Shown: positions 25,486 to 34,733, counted from the first letter of the stretch. The stretch: DNA of 64,000 bases from Clavibacter sp. B3I6 (GCF_030816895.1 NZ_JAUSYL010000001.1:372001-436000); one strand, 5' to 3'. Program-made: numbers and translations. Notes: a model not told the origin generated them from the sequence alone.

Positions 25486-27492
25486 TCACGAGCCGGCGCG
25501 CGTCACGATCACGTCGAAGGTCGTCGTGCGGACGTTGCCCGCCCGGTCCTTCGCGGTGCAGGTCACGGTCGTCGTCCCGACGGGGAAGATCCCCCCGCGG
25601 GGCGGCACGCACACCACCCGCACGTTCCCGTCCCGGGTGTCGATGGCCGACGGGAGCGCGTACGGCACGCGCACCCCGGTGTCCTTCTTGGCCACGGCCT
25701 GGATGTCGTCGACGTCCGCGATGCGGGGCGCCGAGAGGTCCGCCGGGCGGGCGGGCAGCTGCCGCGGCGCGACGATGCCGTAGTACGCGGGCGCGGCCTG
25801 CAGCTCGTCGTCGAACGGGAGCGGCTGCTCCCAGGGACGCGCGATCGGCCACGTGCGCAGCCAGCTGCGGGCGTTGCTCGCGCCCCAGAAGGTGACCGAG
25901 TCGATGGACGTGGCCTGCGTGCGGAGCATGGCGAAGAGGTCGCGGTAGTAGTAGCCCACCTCCACGCCCGCCTGCGCGTCGTCCGCGTAGACCGGCGTGT
26001 ACGGATCCTGCGGCGCTCCGCTCACGTCGGCGCCCTCGTTCTGGTTCGAGGCGTTCACGTCGAGCTCGGTGATCGCCTGCAGCAGCCCCGTGTCGATGCG
26101 CTCGACCGCGCGGATCGAGTCGCGCAGCCACGCGACCGGACGGGCGAAGTCGACGTGCGCCTGGTGGCCGACGCCGTCGATCGGGACGCCGCGCGCGACG
26201 AGCGCGGAGATCAGCTCGAGGTAGTCGGCGCGCTTCGTGGGCAGCTCCGTGTTGTAGTCGTTGATGAAGAGCTCGACGCCCGGGAAGTACTCGCGCGCGA
26301 GACGGAAGCCCTCGTCGACGAAGCCCTCGCCCAGCACCTGGAACCAGCGGCTGTCCCGCATGTCGTGCGGGTTGTCGTTCGGGCCGTCGTCGATGACCTC
26401 GTTCACGACGTCCATCGCCCAGATCGGGCTGTCCCCGTCCGGGTAGCGCGCGGCGACGTGGTCGGCGATCCCCTTCACGTGCGCCTCCATGCGCGCCCGC
26501 AGGAGCGCCTGGTCGGCGGGGCTGTCGGTGAGCGGGCGGTCGCCGTCGAGGAAGAACCACGCGGGCGTCTGCGAGTGCCAGAACAGCACGTGGTAGTAGA
26601 CGTCGATGTCGTTGGCGTCCGCGAAGTCGAGCAGCTGGTCGAGCTGCGTGAAGGTGAACTGCCCCTCGACGGGCTGGACGCTCTCGGGCTTGCCCGCGTT
26701 CTCGGGGGTGAAGGCGTCGAACTGGTGGCGCACCAGGTCGGCTCCGGCACCGACGGTCTCGCGGCCGTCGATCGCGACGCCCACGTGCTCGATGCCGCGG
26801 GCGCCGAGGACGTCCTTCAGCGCCGGGATGTCGGTCTGCACGGGCGTCGCGACGACCTCGCCGAGCTGGAAGTCGTCGAGGAGGAAGTCGGCGCCGACCG
26901 TGCCCTCGACGTAGACCTGCGCCTTGTCGACCGGGCCGCCGAGCGTGTACGTGCCCGTGAGCTCGGTCCAGGCGTCGGCCGTGACGCGCGCGGCCGCGCC
27001 GGCGACCCCGTCGTATCCGCTGCCGCCGCCGGTGTCGCGCTGGACGGAGACCTTCAGCGACGCGGGCTCCTCCCCCGCCGCCAGGCGCGCCCAGACCGTC
27101 ACCTCGACCTGCTGGCCGACGGCGAGCGCGGTGGTCACGTCGAGGGCGGCGCCGTGCCACTCCTGCGTGCGGTCGGTCACGAGCAGGCTGCCGGAGCCGG
27201 TGTGCGCCTCCGTGCTCGGCGCGATGCGGACGCCGTCGCCGCGGGGCGCCCAGGCGCCGGTGCCGGCCTCGAAGTCGGATCCGATGCCCGCGGGGACGGC
27301 GTCGACCGCCTGCGCGGCGGGCATGGCGAGTGCCCCGGCGCCCACCACGAGGCCGAGGGCGGTGACGGCGGCGAGCCCGCGGCGCGGGGCGGGGCGGATG
27401 CCGCGGGTGCGGCCGCCGGCGGACCTGCTGCGGTCCGGGCGGGGAGGGCTGACGTCCGCGAGCGCGGACGGGGTGGTGCGGGGAATGCTCAT
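25486..27492 (-). CDS. secreted GH10 endo-1,4-beta-xylanase with N-terminal CBM and C-terminal Ig-like domain
   Basis: This 668-residue exported enzyme starts with a long signal region (hydrophobic about 40-62, ending PAAQA). Residues about 70-215 form a CBM4_9-like xylan-binding domain. The GH10 barrel follows, with acid/base Glu365 (DVVNEV) and nucleophile Glu476 (ITELDV). The last ~80 residues form an HYR/Ig-like module (GIFPVGTTTVTCTAKDRAGN). It should cut xylan outside the cell, complementing the arabinosidases at the left end. ATG 27492 follows GGAAGG. TTTCGAAA and CGAAA-N4-TTTCG sites lie just upstream. Confidence 0.92.
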   Translation of the reverse strand: MSIPRTTPSALADVSPPRPDRSRSAGGRTRGIRPAPRRGLAAVTALGLVVGAGALAMPAAQAVDAVPAGIGSDFEAGTGAWAPRGDGVRIAPSTEAHTGSGSLLVTDRTQEWHGAALDVTTALAVGQQVEVTVWARLAAGEEPASLKVSVQRDTGGGSGYDGVAGAAARVTADAWTELTGTYTLGGPVDKAQVYVEGTVGADFLLDDFQLGEVVATPVQTDIPALKDVLGARGIEHVGVAIDGRETVGAGADLVRHQFDAFTPENAGKPESVQPVEGQFTFTQLDQLLDFADANDIDVYYHVLFWHSQTPAWFFLDGDRPLTDSPADQALLRARMEAHVKGIADHVAARYPDGDSPIWAMDVVNEVIDDGPNDNPHDMRDSRWFQVLGEGFVDEGFRLAREYFPGVELFINDYNTELPTKRADYLELISALVARGVPIDGVGHQAHVDFARPVAWLRDSIRAVERIDTGLLQAITELDVNASNQNEGADVSGAPQDPYTPVYADDAQAGVEVGYYYRDLFAMLRTQATSIDSVTFWGASNARSWLRTWPIARPWEQPLPFDDELQAAPAYYGIVAPRQLPARPADLSAPRIADVDDIQAVAKKDTGVRVPYALPSAIDTRDGNVRVVCVPPRGGIFPVGTTTVTCTAKDRAGNVRTTTFDVIVTRAGS

Positions 27493-27570
27493 CGTCGAAC
27501 ACCTTCCGTGTGGTCCGACGTCGATGTCGGATGCTCGCACCGTAGGCACCGACCCCCATCGGGGGGCGGG

Positions 27571-27588
27571 GTTTCGAAAGAGTTTTCG
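27571..27588. promoter_or_regulatory. candidate xylan-responsive operator (TTTCGAAA plus CGAAA-N4-TTTCG)
   Basis: The sequence GTTTCGAAAGAGTTTTCG contains an 8-bp palindrome TTTCGAAA (27572-27579) and an overlapping inverted repeat CGAAA (27575-27579) / TTTCG (27584-27588). It lies about 80 bp before the xylanase ATG. Actinobacterial xylanase genes are known to carry CGAAA-N-TTTCG elements bound by LacI-type regulators. The same TTTCGAAA core precedes the GH43 gene at 1164-1175. Confidence 0.6.
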
Positions 27589-27650
27589 TCGTGGGGGGCG
27601 ACGGATGCGGGGCCATCCAGCCGGGGGGAGGGCGGCCCTCGGCCGCCCGT

Positions 27651-28469
27651 TCAGCTCGTCCGACGCCCGAGGACCACGACGGTCCCGTCGTCGTCGTCGC
27701 CCGTCCCTTCCTCGACGTGGGCGGCGAGCCCGGCGGCCGCCATCGCGGCCCGCGCCGCGGCCTCCTGCGCGTCCGCGACCTCCAGGAGCACCACGCCGCC
27801 GGGGGCGAGCCAGCGCGGGGCCGCTCCGACGACGCGGCGCAGCACGTCGAGCCCGTCGTCGCCGCCGTCATGGGTCGCCACCGGCTCGTGCAGGCGGGCC
27901 TCGGGCGGCAGGAGCGCGAGGCCGGCGCGCGGGACGTAGGGCACGTTGGCGACGAGGACGCGGATCCGTCCGCGCAGGTCCGCGGGGAGCGCGTCCAGCA
28001 GGTCGCCCTGGTGCACAGCGGCCCCGCGCGGCACGAGGTTCTCCGCCGCGCAGGCGACGGCGACGGGATCGACGTCGGCCGCATGCAGGATCGCGCCCGG
28101 CACCTCGTCGGCGACCACCGCGCCGATCGCGCCGGAGCCGCAGCAGAGGTCGACGACGAGCGGATCCGGGATCCGGTGCGCCTCCGCGACGGCGGCGCGG
28201 GCCAGCCGCTCGGTGCGACGGCGGGGCACGAAGACGCCGGGGCGCACGATGATCCGTCGGCCGGCGAACGCGACCCACCCGAGGACGGTCTCGAGCGGCT
28301 CCCCCGCGACGCGGGCGGCGGTCATGGCCTCGAGCCCGGCGGCCCGGGCGCCGGACGCGTCGGCCGCATGGCGGTCGGCCGCCTCCGCGACGAGCAGCGC
28401 GGCCTCCTCCTCCGCGAAGACGCAGCCCGCCGCGCGCAGACGCGCGACCAGGGGCGCGGTGTCCGGCAC
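27651..28469 (-). CDS. PrmC/HemK-like N5-glutamine methyltransferase homologue
   Basis: This 272-residue Rossmann methyltransferase has the SAM motif VVDLCCGSGAIG and a catalytic-loop motif NVPYVP, where true PrmC has NPPY. An N-terminal helical domain with EPLETVLGW resembles PrmC. This variant matches the PrmC-related actinobacterial group annotated as putative protein N5-glutamine methyltransferase; its substrate may be a release factor or another GGQ-like protein. The GTG start lies 23 bp after the stop of the upstream MarR-like gene, on the same strand, so they may form an operon. Confidence 0.82.
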   Translation of the reverse strand: MPDTAPLVARLRAAGCVFAEEEAALLVAEAADRHAADASGARAAGLEAMTAARVAGEPLETVLGWVAFAGRRIIVRPGVFVPRRRTERLARAAVAEAHRIPDPLVVDLCCGSGAIGAVVADEVPGAILHAADVDPVAVACAAENLVPRGAAVHQGDLLDALPADLRGRIRVLVANVPYVPRAGLALLPPEARLHEPVATHDGGDDGLDVLRRVVGAAPRWLAPGGVVLLEVADAQEAAARAAMAAAGLAAHVEEGTGDDDDGTVVVLGRRTS

Positions 28470-28492
28470 GCTGTCCCGGCCGCGAGGCCCGC

Positions 28493-28924
28493 TCAGACGA
28501 GCTCCGTGCTGCCGAGGTGCTCGAGCAGCGCCGCGACGCGGACGAGGTCGTCCCCGCGCACCGGCGGCACGGCCTCGCGGGCGGCCCGCTGGAGCCAGGC
28601 GGCGCGAGCCGCGCGGACGCCGGAGAGGAGCGCGCGTCCCTCGTCCGTCAGGTGCAGGTGGGCACCGGCCTCGTCCTCCGCCTCCGCGACGAGGCCCTTG
28701 TGGAGGAGGGACGCGAGGCTCGGCACGGTGGCGGCGCGTGCGGTCCGCGTGTCGAGCGCGAGGGAGGCCCGATCGGTGCGCTCGGCCCCGTCCAGCCGCC
28801 GGAGGATGAGGACCTGGACCCCGGTGAGCCCGTCCCAGCTCGGGTCCACGGAGGCGTCGATGCGCTCCGTGACGGCGCTGAGGGCGTCGGCCAGGCGGGT
28901 CTGCGGGAGGGACGGATCGGTCAT
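28493..28924 (-). CDS. MarR-like winged-helix protein
   Basis: This 143-residue protein is mostly helical and has a MarR-like layout: LTGVQVLILRRLDGAER, a recognition-helix region (TVPSLASLLHKGLVAE) and a wing (AGAHLHLTDEGRALL). The DNA-recognition segment is weakly conserved, so it may be a divergent regulator. ATG 28924 opens the gene. It precedes the PrmC-like methyltransferase gene by 23 bp. Ligand and target are unknown. Confidence 0.65.
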   Translation of the reverse strand: MTDPSLPQTRLADALSAVTERIDASVDPSWDGLTGVQVLILRRLDGAERTDRASLALDTRTARAATVPSLASLLHKGLVAEAEDEAGAHLHLTDEGRALLSGVRAARAAWLQRAAREAVPPVRGDDLVRVAALLEHLGSTELV

Positions 28925-29060
28925 GGTTCTCCTGACGGTCGCGTGACCCGCCGGTCGCCGCTCGTGGCTCCGCCCGGGGCGTCGTGTGGCTCAGGCTAGC
29001 CCTCTCGTGCCTGCGTGACCGGGGCGGCGCCGAGGTCCGGGGCGACGAGGTCCGGACGCG

Positions 29061-29098
29061 ACGACGCCCGCCGCGGCGGGAGCCGGGGCGGGCGTCGT
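29061..29098 (-). terminator. terminator downstream of aldo/keto reductase
   Basis: A perfect 12-bp stem (ACGACGCCCGCC at 29061-29072 pairing with 29087-29098) sits 23 bp beyond the aldo/keto reductase stop on the minus strand. Confidence 0.75.
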
Positions 29099-29120
29099 GG
29101 TGCCGGCGGACCGGCGGGTG

Positions 29121-29960
29121 TCAGGACGGGTACTGCGTGAAGTCGGCCGTCGCCGGGTCGGCGCCCAGGCGCGTCCCGGTCTCCAGCGTGTCGATCTCGG
29201 CGAGCTCCTCGACGGACAGCTCGACCTCGATGCTCTGGAAGTTCTGGACGATGCGCTCGGGCGTGACCGACTTGGGGATCACGATGCGTCCCTGCGCGAG
29301 GTGCCAGGCGAGGACGATCTGCGCGGGCGTGGCGTCGTGCTGCTTCGCGAGGCGCGTGACGATCTCCGACTCGAGGTCGGCGCCCTGGCCGAGCGGGCTG
29401 TACGCCTCGACCTCGATGCCGCGCTCGACCGAGAAGGTCGAGAGGTCGTGCTGCTGGAACGTCGGGTGCACCTCGATCTGGTTCACCGCGGGCACGACGT
29501 CGGTCTCGGCGGCCAGCTTCTCCAGGTGCTCCGGGAGGAAGTTGGAGACGCCGATGGCGCGGATGAGGCCCTCGGCGTGCAGCGCCTCGAACGTCTTCCA
29601 GGTCTCGACGTACAGGCCGTGCTTCGGGTAGGGCCAGTGGATGAGGTAGAGGTCCACCGCGTCGACGCCGAGCTTCCGGCGGCTGTCCTCGAAGGCGGCG
29701 CGGGCGCTGTCCGTGCCCTGGTCGCCGTTGCGGAGCTTCGTGGTGATGAAGAGCTCCTCGCGCGGGATGCCCGTCGCCGCGATGGCGGCGCCGACGCCCT
29801 CCTCGTTGTAGTAGCCGGCTGCGGTGTCGATGTGGCGGTAGCCGGCCTCGAAGGCGCGCTCGACGGCCTGCTGGGTCTCCGCGGGCGGGGTCTGGAAGAC
29901 GCCGAACCCGAGCTGCGGGATCGTGACGCCGTTGTTCAGGGTGATGAGGGGGGATGCCAT
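29121..29960 (-). CDS. aldo/keto reductase (AKR5-like)
   Basis: This 279-residue NADPH-dependent reductase shows the catalytic tetrad contexts DTAAGYYNE (Asp and Tyr), FITTKLRNGD (Lys) and LIHWPYP (His). The C-terminal cofactor-binding segment VIPKSVTPERIVQN follows. It matches the 2,5-diketo-D-gluconate reductase-like group; the physiological substrate is unknown. Start ATG 29960. It stands alone, ended by a strong hairpin, with 166 bp before the next gene on the same strand. Confidence 0.92.
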   Translation of the reverse strand: MASPLITLNNGVTIPQLGFGVFQTPPAETQQAVERAFEAGYRHIDTAAGYYNEEGVGAAIAATGIPREELFITTKLRNGDQGTDSARAAFEDSRRKLGVDAVDLYLIHWPYPKHGLYVETWKTFEALHAEGLIRAIGVSNFLPEHLEKLAAETDVVPAVNQIEVHPTFQQHDLSTFSVERGIEVEAYSPLGQGADLESEIVTRLAKQHDATPAQIVLAWHLAQGRIVIPKSVTPERIVQNFQSIEVELSVEELAEIDTLETGTRLGADPATADFTQYPS

Positions 29961-30126
29961 GTGCTCTCGTCTTCTTCGTCTCGATGGTCACGGTGCGGGG
30001 TGCCGTGGTGCTCGTGCCCCGCGTCCTCCCACCGTACGCCCGGCTCGTTCTCGGACCACCGGCCGGGGCGGTCGCTCCGCTCCGAGCGAACAGGGTGGGC
30101 GCTCGCCGGATGGGCCGGCGTGCTGA

Positions 30127-30924
30127 TCAGGCCGAGCGCCAGTCGTCGCTCGTGATGTGCGACCCGCCCTGCGGCCCCATCTGCAGCATCCCGCCGTCGA
30201 CGGCCCAGGACGCGCCCGTGACGTAGCCGGCCGCGTCGGACGCGAGGAACGCGATGACGTCGGCGATCTCGTCGGCGTGGCCGGGGCGGCCGAGCGGGAT
30301 GCCGGGGCGCGAGGCGCCGCGCGGGTCCTCGTCGGTCTGCCCCGTCATGGGCGTCGCGATCTCGCCGGGCGCGACGCTGTTGACGGTGATCCCATGCTGT
30401 CCGAGCTCGATGGCCGCGGTCTTCACGAGGCCGCCGAGGCCGTGCTTCGCGGCGTCGTAGGCGCTCGCGCCCACGCGCGGCTGGTGCTCGTGGACGCTGG
30501 TGACGGCGATGATGCGGCCACCCGCGCCCTTCTCCACCATGATCCGGGCGGCGGCCTGCATCACGACGAAGGCGCCGGTGAGGTCGACGTCGAGCACGTG
30601 GGTCCAGCTCGCCAGGTCGACCTCGAGGAACGGGGAGCTGTCGCCCGTCCCGGAGTTGTTGACGAGCACGTCGAGGCCGCCCAGCTCGCCGGCGAGCGCG
30701 GTGATCGCGCCGCCCGCCGTGGCGACCTCCGAGGTGTCGAGGCGCGCGGTGACGGCGCGGACGCCGTGGGCGCGCACCTCCTCGGCGGTGGCCTCGGCCC
30801 CCGCCTCGTCCTCGTGCCAGGTGATGCCCACGTCCAGGCCGGCCTTGGCCAGCGCGACGGCGGTGGAGCGGCCGATGCCCGAGTCGGCACCGGTGACGAT
30901 CGCGGTTCTCGATGTGAAGTCCAT
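30127..30924 (-). CDS. short-chain dehydrogenase/reductase (glucose-1-dehydrogenase-like)
   Basis: This 265-residue classical SDR has TGADSGIGRS for the cofactor, NNSG, a serine in VTSVHEH, the catalytic YDAAK and the terminal VDGGM motif. It resembles NADP-linked aldose or polyol dehydrogenases. The start ATG 30924 is followed by a typical beta1 strand (RTAIVTG). It is transcribed toward the aldo/keto reductase gene and is downstream of the ammonium transporter, separated by a hairpin. Substrate unknown. Confidence 0.9.
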   Translation of the reverse strand: MDFTSRTAIVTGADSGIGRSTAVALAKAGLDVGITWHEDEAGAEATAEEVRAHGVRAVTARLDTSEVATAGGAITALAGELGGLDVLVNNSGTGDSSPFLEVDLASWTHVLDVDLTGAFVVMQAAARIMVEKGAGGRIIAVTSVHEHQPRVGASAYDAAKHGLGGLVKTAAIELGQHGITVNSVAPGEIATPMTGQTDEDPRGASRPGIPLGRPGHADEIADVIAFLASDAAGYVTGASWAVDGGMLQMGPQGGSHITSDDWRSA

Positions 30925-31004
30925 GCTGCGAGTCAACGCCGTGCTGCCGCGGGTGCCAAGGCCTGCACCGCTCCCGGCCCGCGCGCGCACGGCCCGGACG
31001 ACGG

Positions 31005-31041
31005 GACGGGCGCCGCCCTCTCGCGAGGTGCAGCGCCCGTC
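31005..31041 (-). terminator. probable terminator downstream of ammonium transporter gene
   Basis: A 9-bp perfect stem (GACGGGCGC at 31005-31013 with GCGCCCGTC at 31033-31041) lies 21 bp beyond the amt stop codon. Its loop is 19 nt, with a smaller TCTCGCGA dyad inside. Confidence 0.5.
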
Positions 31042-31061
31042 AGGTTGTGCGATGCGGCGGA

Positions 31062-32349
31062 TCAGCGGCCGGAGGTCTCCAGCACGTAGCCCTCCTCGCC
31101 GTGGACGATCGTGTCGATGCCCGCGATCTCGTCCTCGTTCCTCACCCGGAAGCCCATGGTCTTCTGGATGGCGATGCCGATGAGGTACGAGAGCACGAAC
31201 GAGTAGATCAGGACGGCGAAGGCGGCGAGCGCCTGCTTGCCCAGCTGCTCGAGCGAGCCCGAGTAGACGAGGCCCACGTCGGTGGCGAAGAGGCCGATGT
31301 AGAGCGTGCCGATGAGGCCGCCGATGAGGTGGATGCCCACCACGTCGAGCGAGTCGTCGAAGCCGAGCTTGAACTTCAGCTCGATGGCCATGGCGCAGAC
31401 GGCGCCGGCGACCAGGCCGAGCACGATCGCCCACGTGGGCGACAGCGCGGCGCACGCCGGGGTGATGGCCACGAGGCCCGCGACGGCGCCGGACGCGGGC
31501 GCCGACCGAGGTGGGCTTGCCGTCGCGGATCTTCTCGACCACGAGCCAGCCGAGGATGGCCGCGGCGGGCGCCGCGATGGTGTTGAGGAACGCGATGGCG
31601 GCGATGCCGTCGGCCGCGAGCTCGGAGCCGGCGTTGAAGCCGAACCAGCCGAACCACAGCAGGCCCGCGCCGAGGAGGACGAACGGCGGGTTGTGCGGCA
31701 CGTGCATGCCCTTGGCGAACCCGACGCGCTTGCCGAGGACGAGCGAGAGCGCGAGTGCCGCGGCCCCGGCGTTGATGTGGACCGCCGTGCCGCCCGCGAA
31801 GTCGATGGCGCCGACGTTGTAGGCGATCCAGCCGCCGTCGGTGACCGCGCCGTCGGCGAGCGTGAAGTTGAAGACCCAGCTGGCGACGGGGAAGTAGACG
31901 ACCGTGGCCCAGACGCCCGCGAAGACCATCCACGCGCCGAACTTCGCCCGGTCCGCGATGGCGCCGGAGATCAGCGCGACGGTGATGATCGCGAAGGTCG
32001 CCTGGAAGGCGGCGAAGGCGAGCGTCGGGTAGGCGGAGGTCTGCTCGCCGAGGGCCGCCGTGTAGGCGTCGCCGAGGCCGAGCTGGCCGAGGTCGATGCC
32101 GAGGATGCCGTCGATGCCGACGAAGCGCGCGTTGCCCGCGGCGCCGTCCGGCCCGTTCCCGAACGTGACCGCGTAGCCGTAGAGCACCCAGAGCAGCCCG
32201 ATGAGGCCCATGGCCCCGAAGCTCATCATCATCATGCTGATGACGCTCTTGGCCTTGACGAGTCCGCCGTAGAAGAACGCCAGACCCGGCGTCATCAGGA
32301 GGACCAGCGCCGCGGCGATCAGGAGGAAGGCGGTGTTGCCTTGATCCAT
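31062..32349 (-). pseudogene. amt: ammonium transporter AmtB, single-base frameshift
   Basis: The N-terminal part (MDQGNTAFLLIAAALVLLM...FYGGLV) is a normal Amt with the first pore histidine in FAGGTAVHINAG. After DGKPTSVGA the frame shifts at the GGG run at 31497-31499. The rest, including the second pore histidine (VVGIHLIGGLIG), continues in another frame. The span of 1288 bp is 3n+1; removing one base restores GKPTSVGAASGAVAGLVAIT and a 428-residue protein. The ATG is preceded by GAGAGGTG. A full GlnR-type box lies upstream. No glnK or glnD follows. It is either a recent inactivating insertion or a sequence error. Confidence 0.85.
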
Positions 32350-32472
32350 GGTGTTTCACCTCTCGTAGATCGTGCAGGGGGTCGCACCGGACGAGGGCGA
32401 GCGGCCGCCCGTGTGGTCGGGAGGTTCGGCGCGAGCCGTGTGCCGGGTACGCGTCCAGTGTCCGGGGGCGAG

Positions 32473-32510
32473 GTTTCGCCGGCTCGCCGGACGTGTTTCG
32501 GGCGCGTTAC
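32473..32510 (-). promoter_or_regulatory. GlnR box upstream of amt
   Basis: Read on the minus strand the site is GTAAC-N6-GAAAC-N6-GGCGA-N6-GAAAC, exactly the spacing of the actinobacterial GlnR consensus GTnAC-N6-GAAAC twice; only the third block is degenerate. It lies 124-161 bp before the amt ATG. GlnR activates ammonium-uptake genes under nitrogen limitation (established for the family). Confidence 0.75.
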
Positions 32511-32600
32511 ACGGGTGCCGGCCGTGTGAACATCGTGTTTCCGCGCGCCTCGGGGGCGCTCCCGATCGACTCCCGTCCAGGTCGGACGGAGCGCGATGGG

Positions 32601-33686
32601 CTAGAGCTCGCGCCCCGCCGCGGTGAGGGAGATGAGCCGCGAGATCGCGCGCAGGTACTTCTTGCGGTAGCCGCCGGCGAGCATCTCCGCGGAGAACGCC
32701 TCGTCGAACGGGGTGCCCGAGGCGAGCAGCGGGATCTGCGCGTCGTACACGCGGTCGACGAACGCGACGAAGCGGAGCGCGTCGGTCTGGCCCTGCAGCT
32801 GCGTCACGTCGCGGAGCGCGATGACGTCGACGCCCTCGATGACCTTGACGTACTTGGAGGGGTGCAGCCGGGAGAGGTGCGCGACGAGCTCCGGGAAGCC
32901 GTCGACCGTCACCGACCGGCCGCCGGCCTGCGCGGCGTCGGCGCGCGCGTCGAGCGCGCCCGCGTCCACCGTGATCGCGTGGCCCTCGAAGGCGCGGCGG
33001 CGGTAGTCGAGGCCGTCGATGCGGATCGTGTCGAAGCGGTCGCTCATGGCCTGGATCTCGCGGAGGAAGTCGGCCGCGGCGAACCGCCCCTCCCCCAGCG
33101 CGTTCGGCGGGGTGTTGCTCGTCGCGGCGATCCGGGTGCCGTCGGCGACCAGGTCGGAGAGCAGGCGCGTCATCATCATGGTGTCGCCCGGGTCGTCGAG
33201 CTCGAACTCGTCGATGGCCACGAGCGTCGCTCCCCGGAGGATCCCGACGGCGCCCTGGTAGCCGAGGGCGCCCACCAGCGCCGTGTACTCGATGAAGGTG
33301 CCGAAGTACTTCGGTCCCGGCATGGCGTGCCAGAGGGACGCGAGCAGGTGGGTCTTGCCGACGCCGAACCCGCCGTCGAGGTAGACGCCGGGCTTCGCGG
33401 CAGGCGCCTTCCGGCGGGAGAAGAGGCCGCCGCGGGAGGCCTGGCGGTCGCCGGAGAACGCGCGGAGCACCTCGACCGCCTGCGCCTGCGTGTCGTACTC
33501 GGGATCGGGCCGGTAGGTGTCGAACCGCGCCTCGTCGAACTGGCGCGGCGGCACCAGGTGCGCGGCGATCTCCTCGCCCGAGATGCTCGGCGAGCGGCCG
33601 ACCAGCGCGCCCGGCGCGGTGCCCTCCGCGTCGTGGCTCCGCGATCCGGTCTCGGCGTTCGTCACAGGTGGGTCTCCGGCTGTCAT
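32601..33686 (-). CDS. zapE: ZapE/AFG1-like cell-division ATPase
   Basis: This 361-residue P-loop ATPase has Walker A GGFGVGKTHLL, Walker B ATLVAIDEFELDDPGD and IAATSNTPPNALGEGRF, all signatures of the AFG1/ZapE family. In other bacteria ZapE acts at the division septum. The N-terminal ~35 residues are variable. ATG 33686 was taken; a GTG eight codons in (VTNAETG) is possible. It is divergent from the rhodanese gene with 135 bp between them. Confidence 0.9.
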   Translation of the reverse strand: MTAGDPPVTNAETGSRSHDAEGTAPGALVGRSPSISGEEIAAHLVPPRQFDEARFDTYRPDPEYDTQAQAVEVLRAFSGDRQASRGGLFSRRKAPAAKPGVYLDGGFGVGKTHLLASLWHAMPGPKYFGTFIEYTALVGALGYQGAVGILRGATLVAIDEFELDDPGDTMMMTRLLSDLVADGTRIAATSNTPPNALGEGRFAAADFLREIQAMSDRFDTIRIDGLDYRRRAFEGHAITVDAGALDARADAAQAGGRSVTVDGFPELVAHLSRLHPSKYVKVIEGVDVIALRDVTQLQGQTDALRFVAFVDRVYDAQIPLLASGTPFDEAFSAEMLAGGYRKKYLRAISRLISLTAAGREL

Positions 33687-33821
33687 GGGAAGGTCCCGCG
33701 CATCGCGAACCGTTACCGTTGAGGGTGGTCGACGCGGCGCCCTCGGCGCCCGCGCGACACCCCAGACTAAACCGCGTCCCACCGAGCGCGGCCCCCGCGG
33801 CCGCGAGATCAGGAGAGCCCC

Positions 33822-34733
33822 ATGGCCGTCGAGCCGGACACCACCCCCAGGTTCGCCGAGTACGCCCACCCGGAGCGCCTCGTCAGCGGCGACTGGCTCG
33901 AGGAGCGCCTCCAGGACGGCGCCCTCACGCCCGGCCTCGTGGTCGTGGAGTCCGACGAGGACGTGCTGCTGTACGAGACCGGCCACATCCCCGGCGCGGT
34001 CAAGCTCGACTGGCACACCGACCTCAACGACCCCGTGCAGCGCGACTACGTCGACGGCGAGCGCTTCGCCCAGCTCATGTCCGAGCGCGGCATCGCGCGC
34101 GACAGCACGGTCGTCATCTACGGCGACAAGAGCAACTGGTGGGCCGCGTACGCCCTGTGGGTGTTCACGCTCTTCGGCCACGAGGACGTCCGCCTCCTCG
34201 ACGGCGGCCGCGACAAGTGGATCGCCGAGGGCCGCCCGACGACGACCGACCAGCCCGCGGTCGCCCCCGTCGAGTACCCGGTCGTCGAGCGCCGCGACGA
34301 GGAGATCCGTGCCTTCAAGGACGACGTCCTCGCGCACCTCGGCAACCCGCTGATCGACGTCCGCAGCCCCGAGGAGTACACGGGCCAGCGCACCACGGCG
34401 CCCGCGTACCCCGAGGAGGGCGCGCTCCGCGCGGGCCACATCCCCACGTCGCGCAACGTGCCGTGGGCCAAGGCCGCGGCCGAGGACGGCTCGTTCAGGA
34501 GCCGGGCCGAGCTCGACGCGGTGTACCGCGAGGGCGCAGGCCTCGGCGACGGCGACGACGTCGTGGTGCTCTGCCGCATCGGCGAGCGCTCCAGCCACAC
34601 CTGGTTCGTGCTCACGCACCTGCTCGGCTTCGAGGGCGTCCGCAACTACGACGGCTCCTGGACCGAGTGGGGCTCCGCCGTGCGCGTGCCCATCGTGCAG
34701 GGCGCCGAGCCCGGGGAGCTGCCCTCCCGATGA
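33822..34733 (+). CDS. sseA: thiosulfate/3-mercaptopyruvate sulfurtransferase (tandem rhodanese)
   Basis: This 303-residue protein has two rhodanese domains. The C-terminal domain carries the active-site cysteine loop VVVLCRIGERSSHT, and the N-terminal one is the inactive structural copy (VVIYGDKSNWWAA). It transfers sulfane sulfur, probably to cyanide, thiols or sulfur-assembly proteins. ATG 33822 follows AGGAG. The stop overlaps the start of the SufE-like gene, linking it to sulfur mobilisation for Fe-S clusters. Confidence 0.92.
   Translation: MAVEPDTTPRFAEYAHPERLVSGDWLEERLQDGALTPGLVVVESDEDVLLYETGHIPGAVKLDWHTDLNDPVQRDYVDGERFAQLMSERGIARDSTVVIYGDKSNWWAAYALWVFTLFGHEDVRLLDGGRDKWIAEGRPTTTDQPAVAPVEYPVVERRDEEIRAFKDDVLAHLGNPLIDVRSPEEYTGQRTTAPAYPEEGALRAGHIPTSRNVPWAKAAAEDGSFRSRAELDAVYREGAGLGDGDDVVVLCRIGERSSHTWFVLTHLLGFEGVRNYDGSWTEWGSAVRVPIVQGAEPGELPSR

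Noticed and set aside
25478..28084. An 868-residue minus-strand frame overlapping the xylanase
   Set aside because: Shadow frame of the GH10 gene, which has clear signal peptide, CBM and catalytic residues in the other frame.
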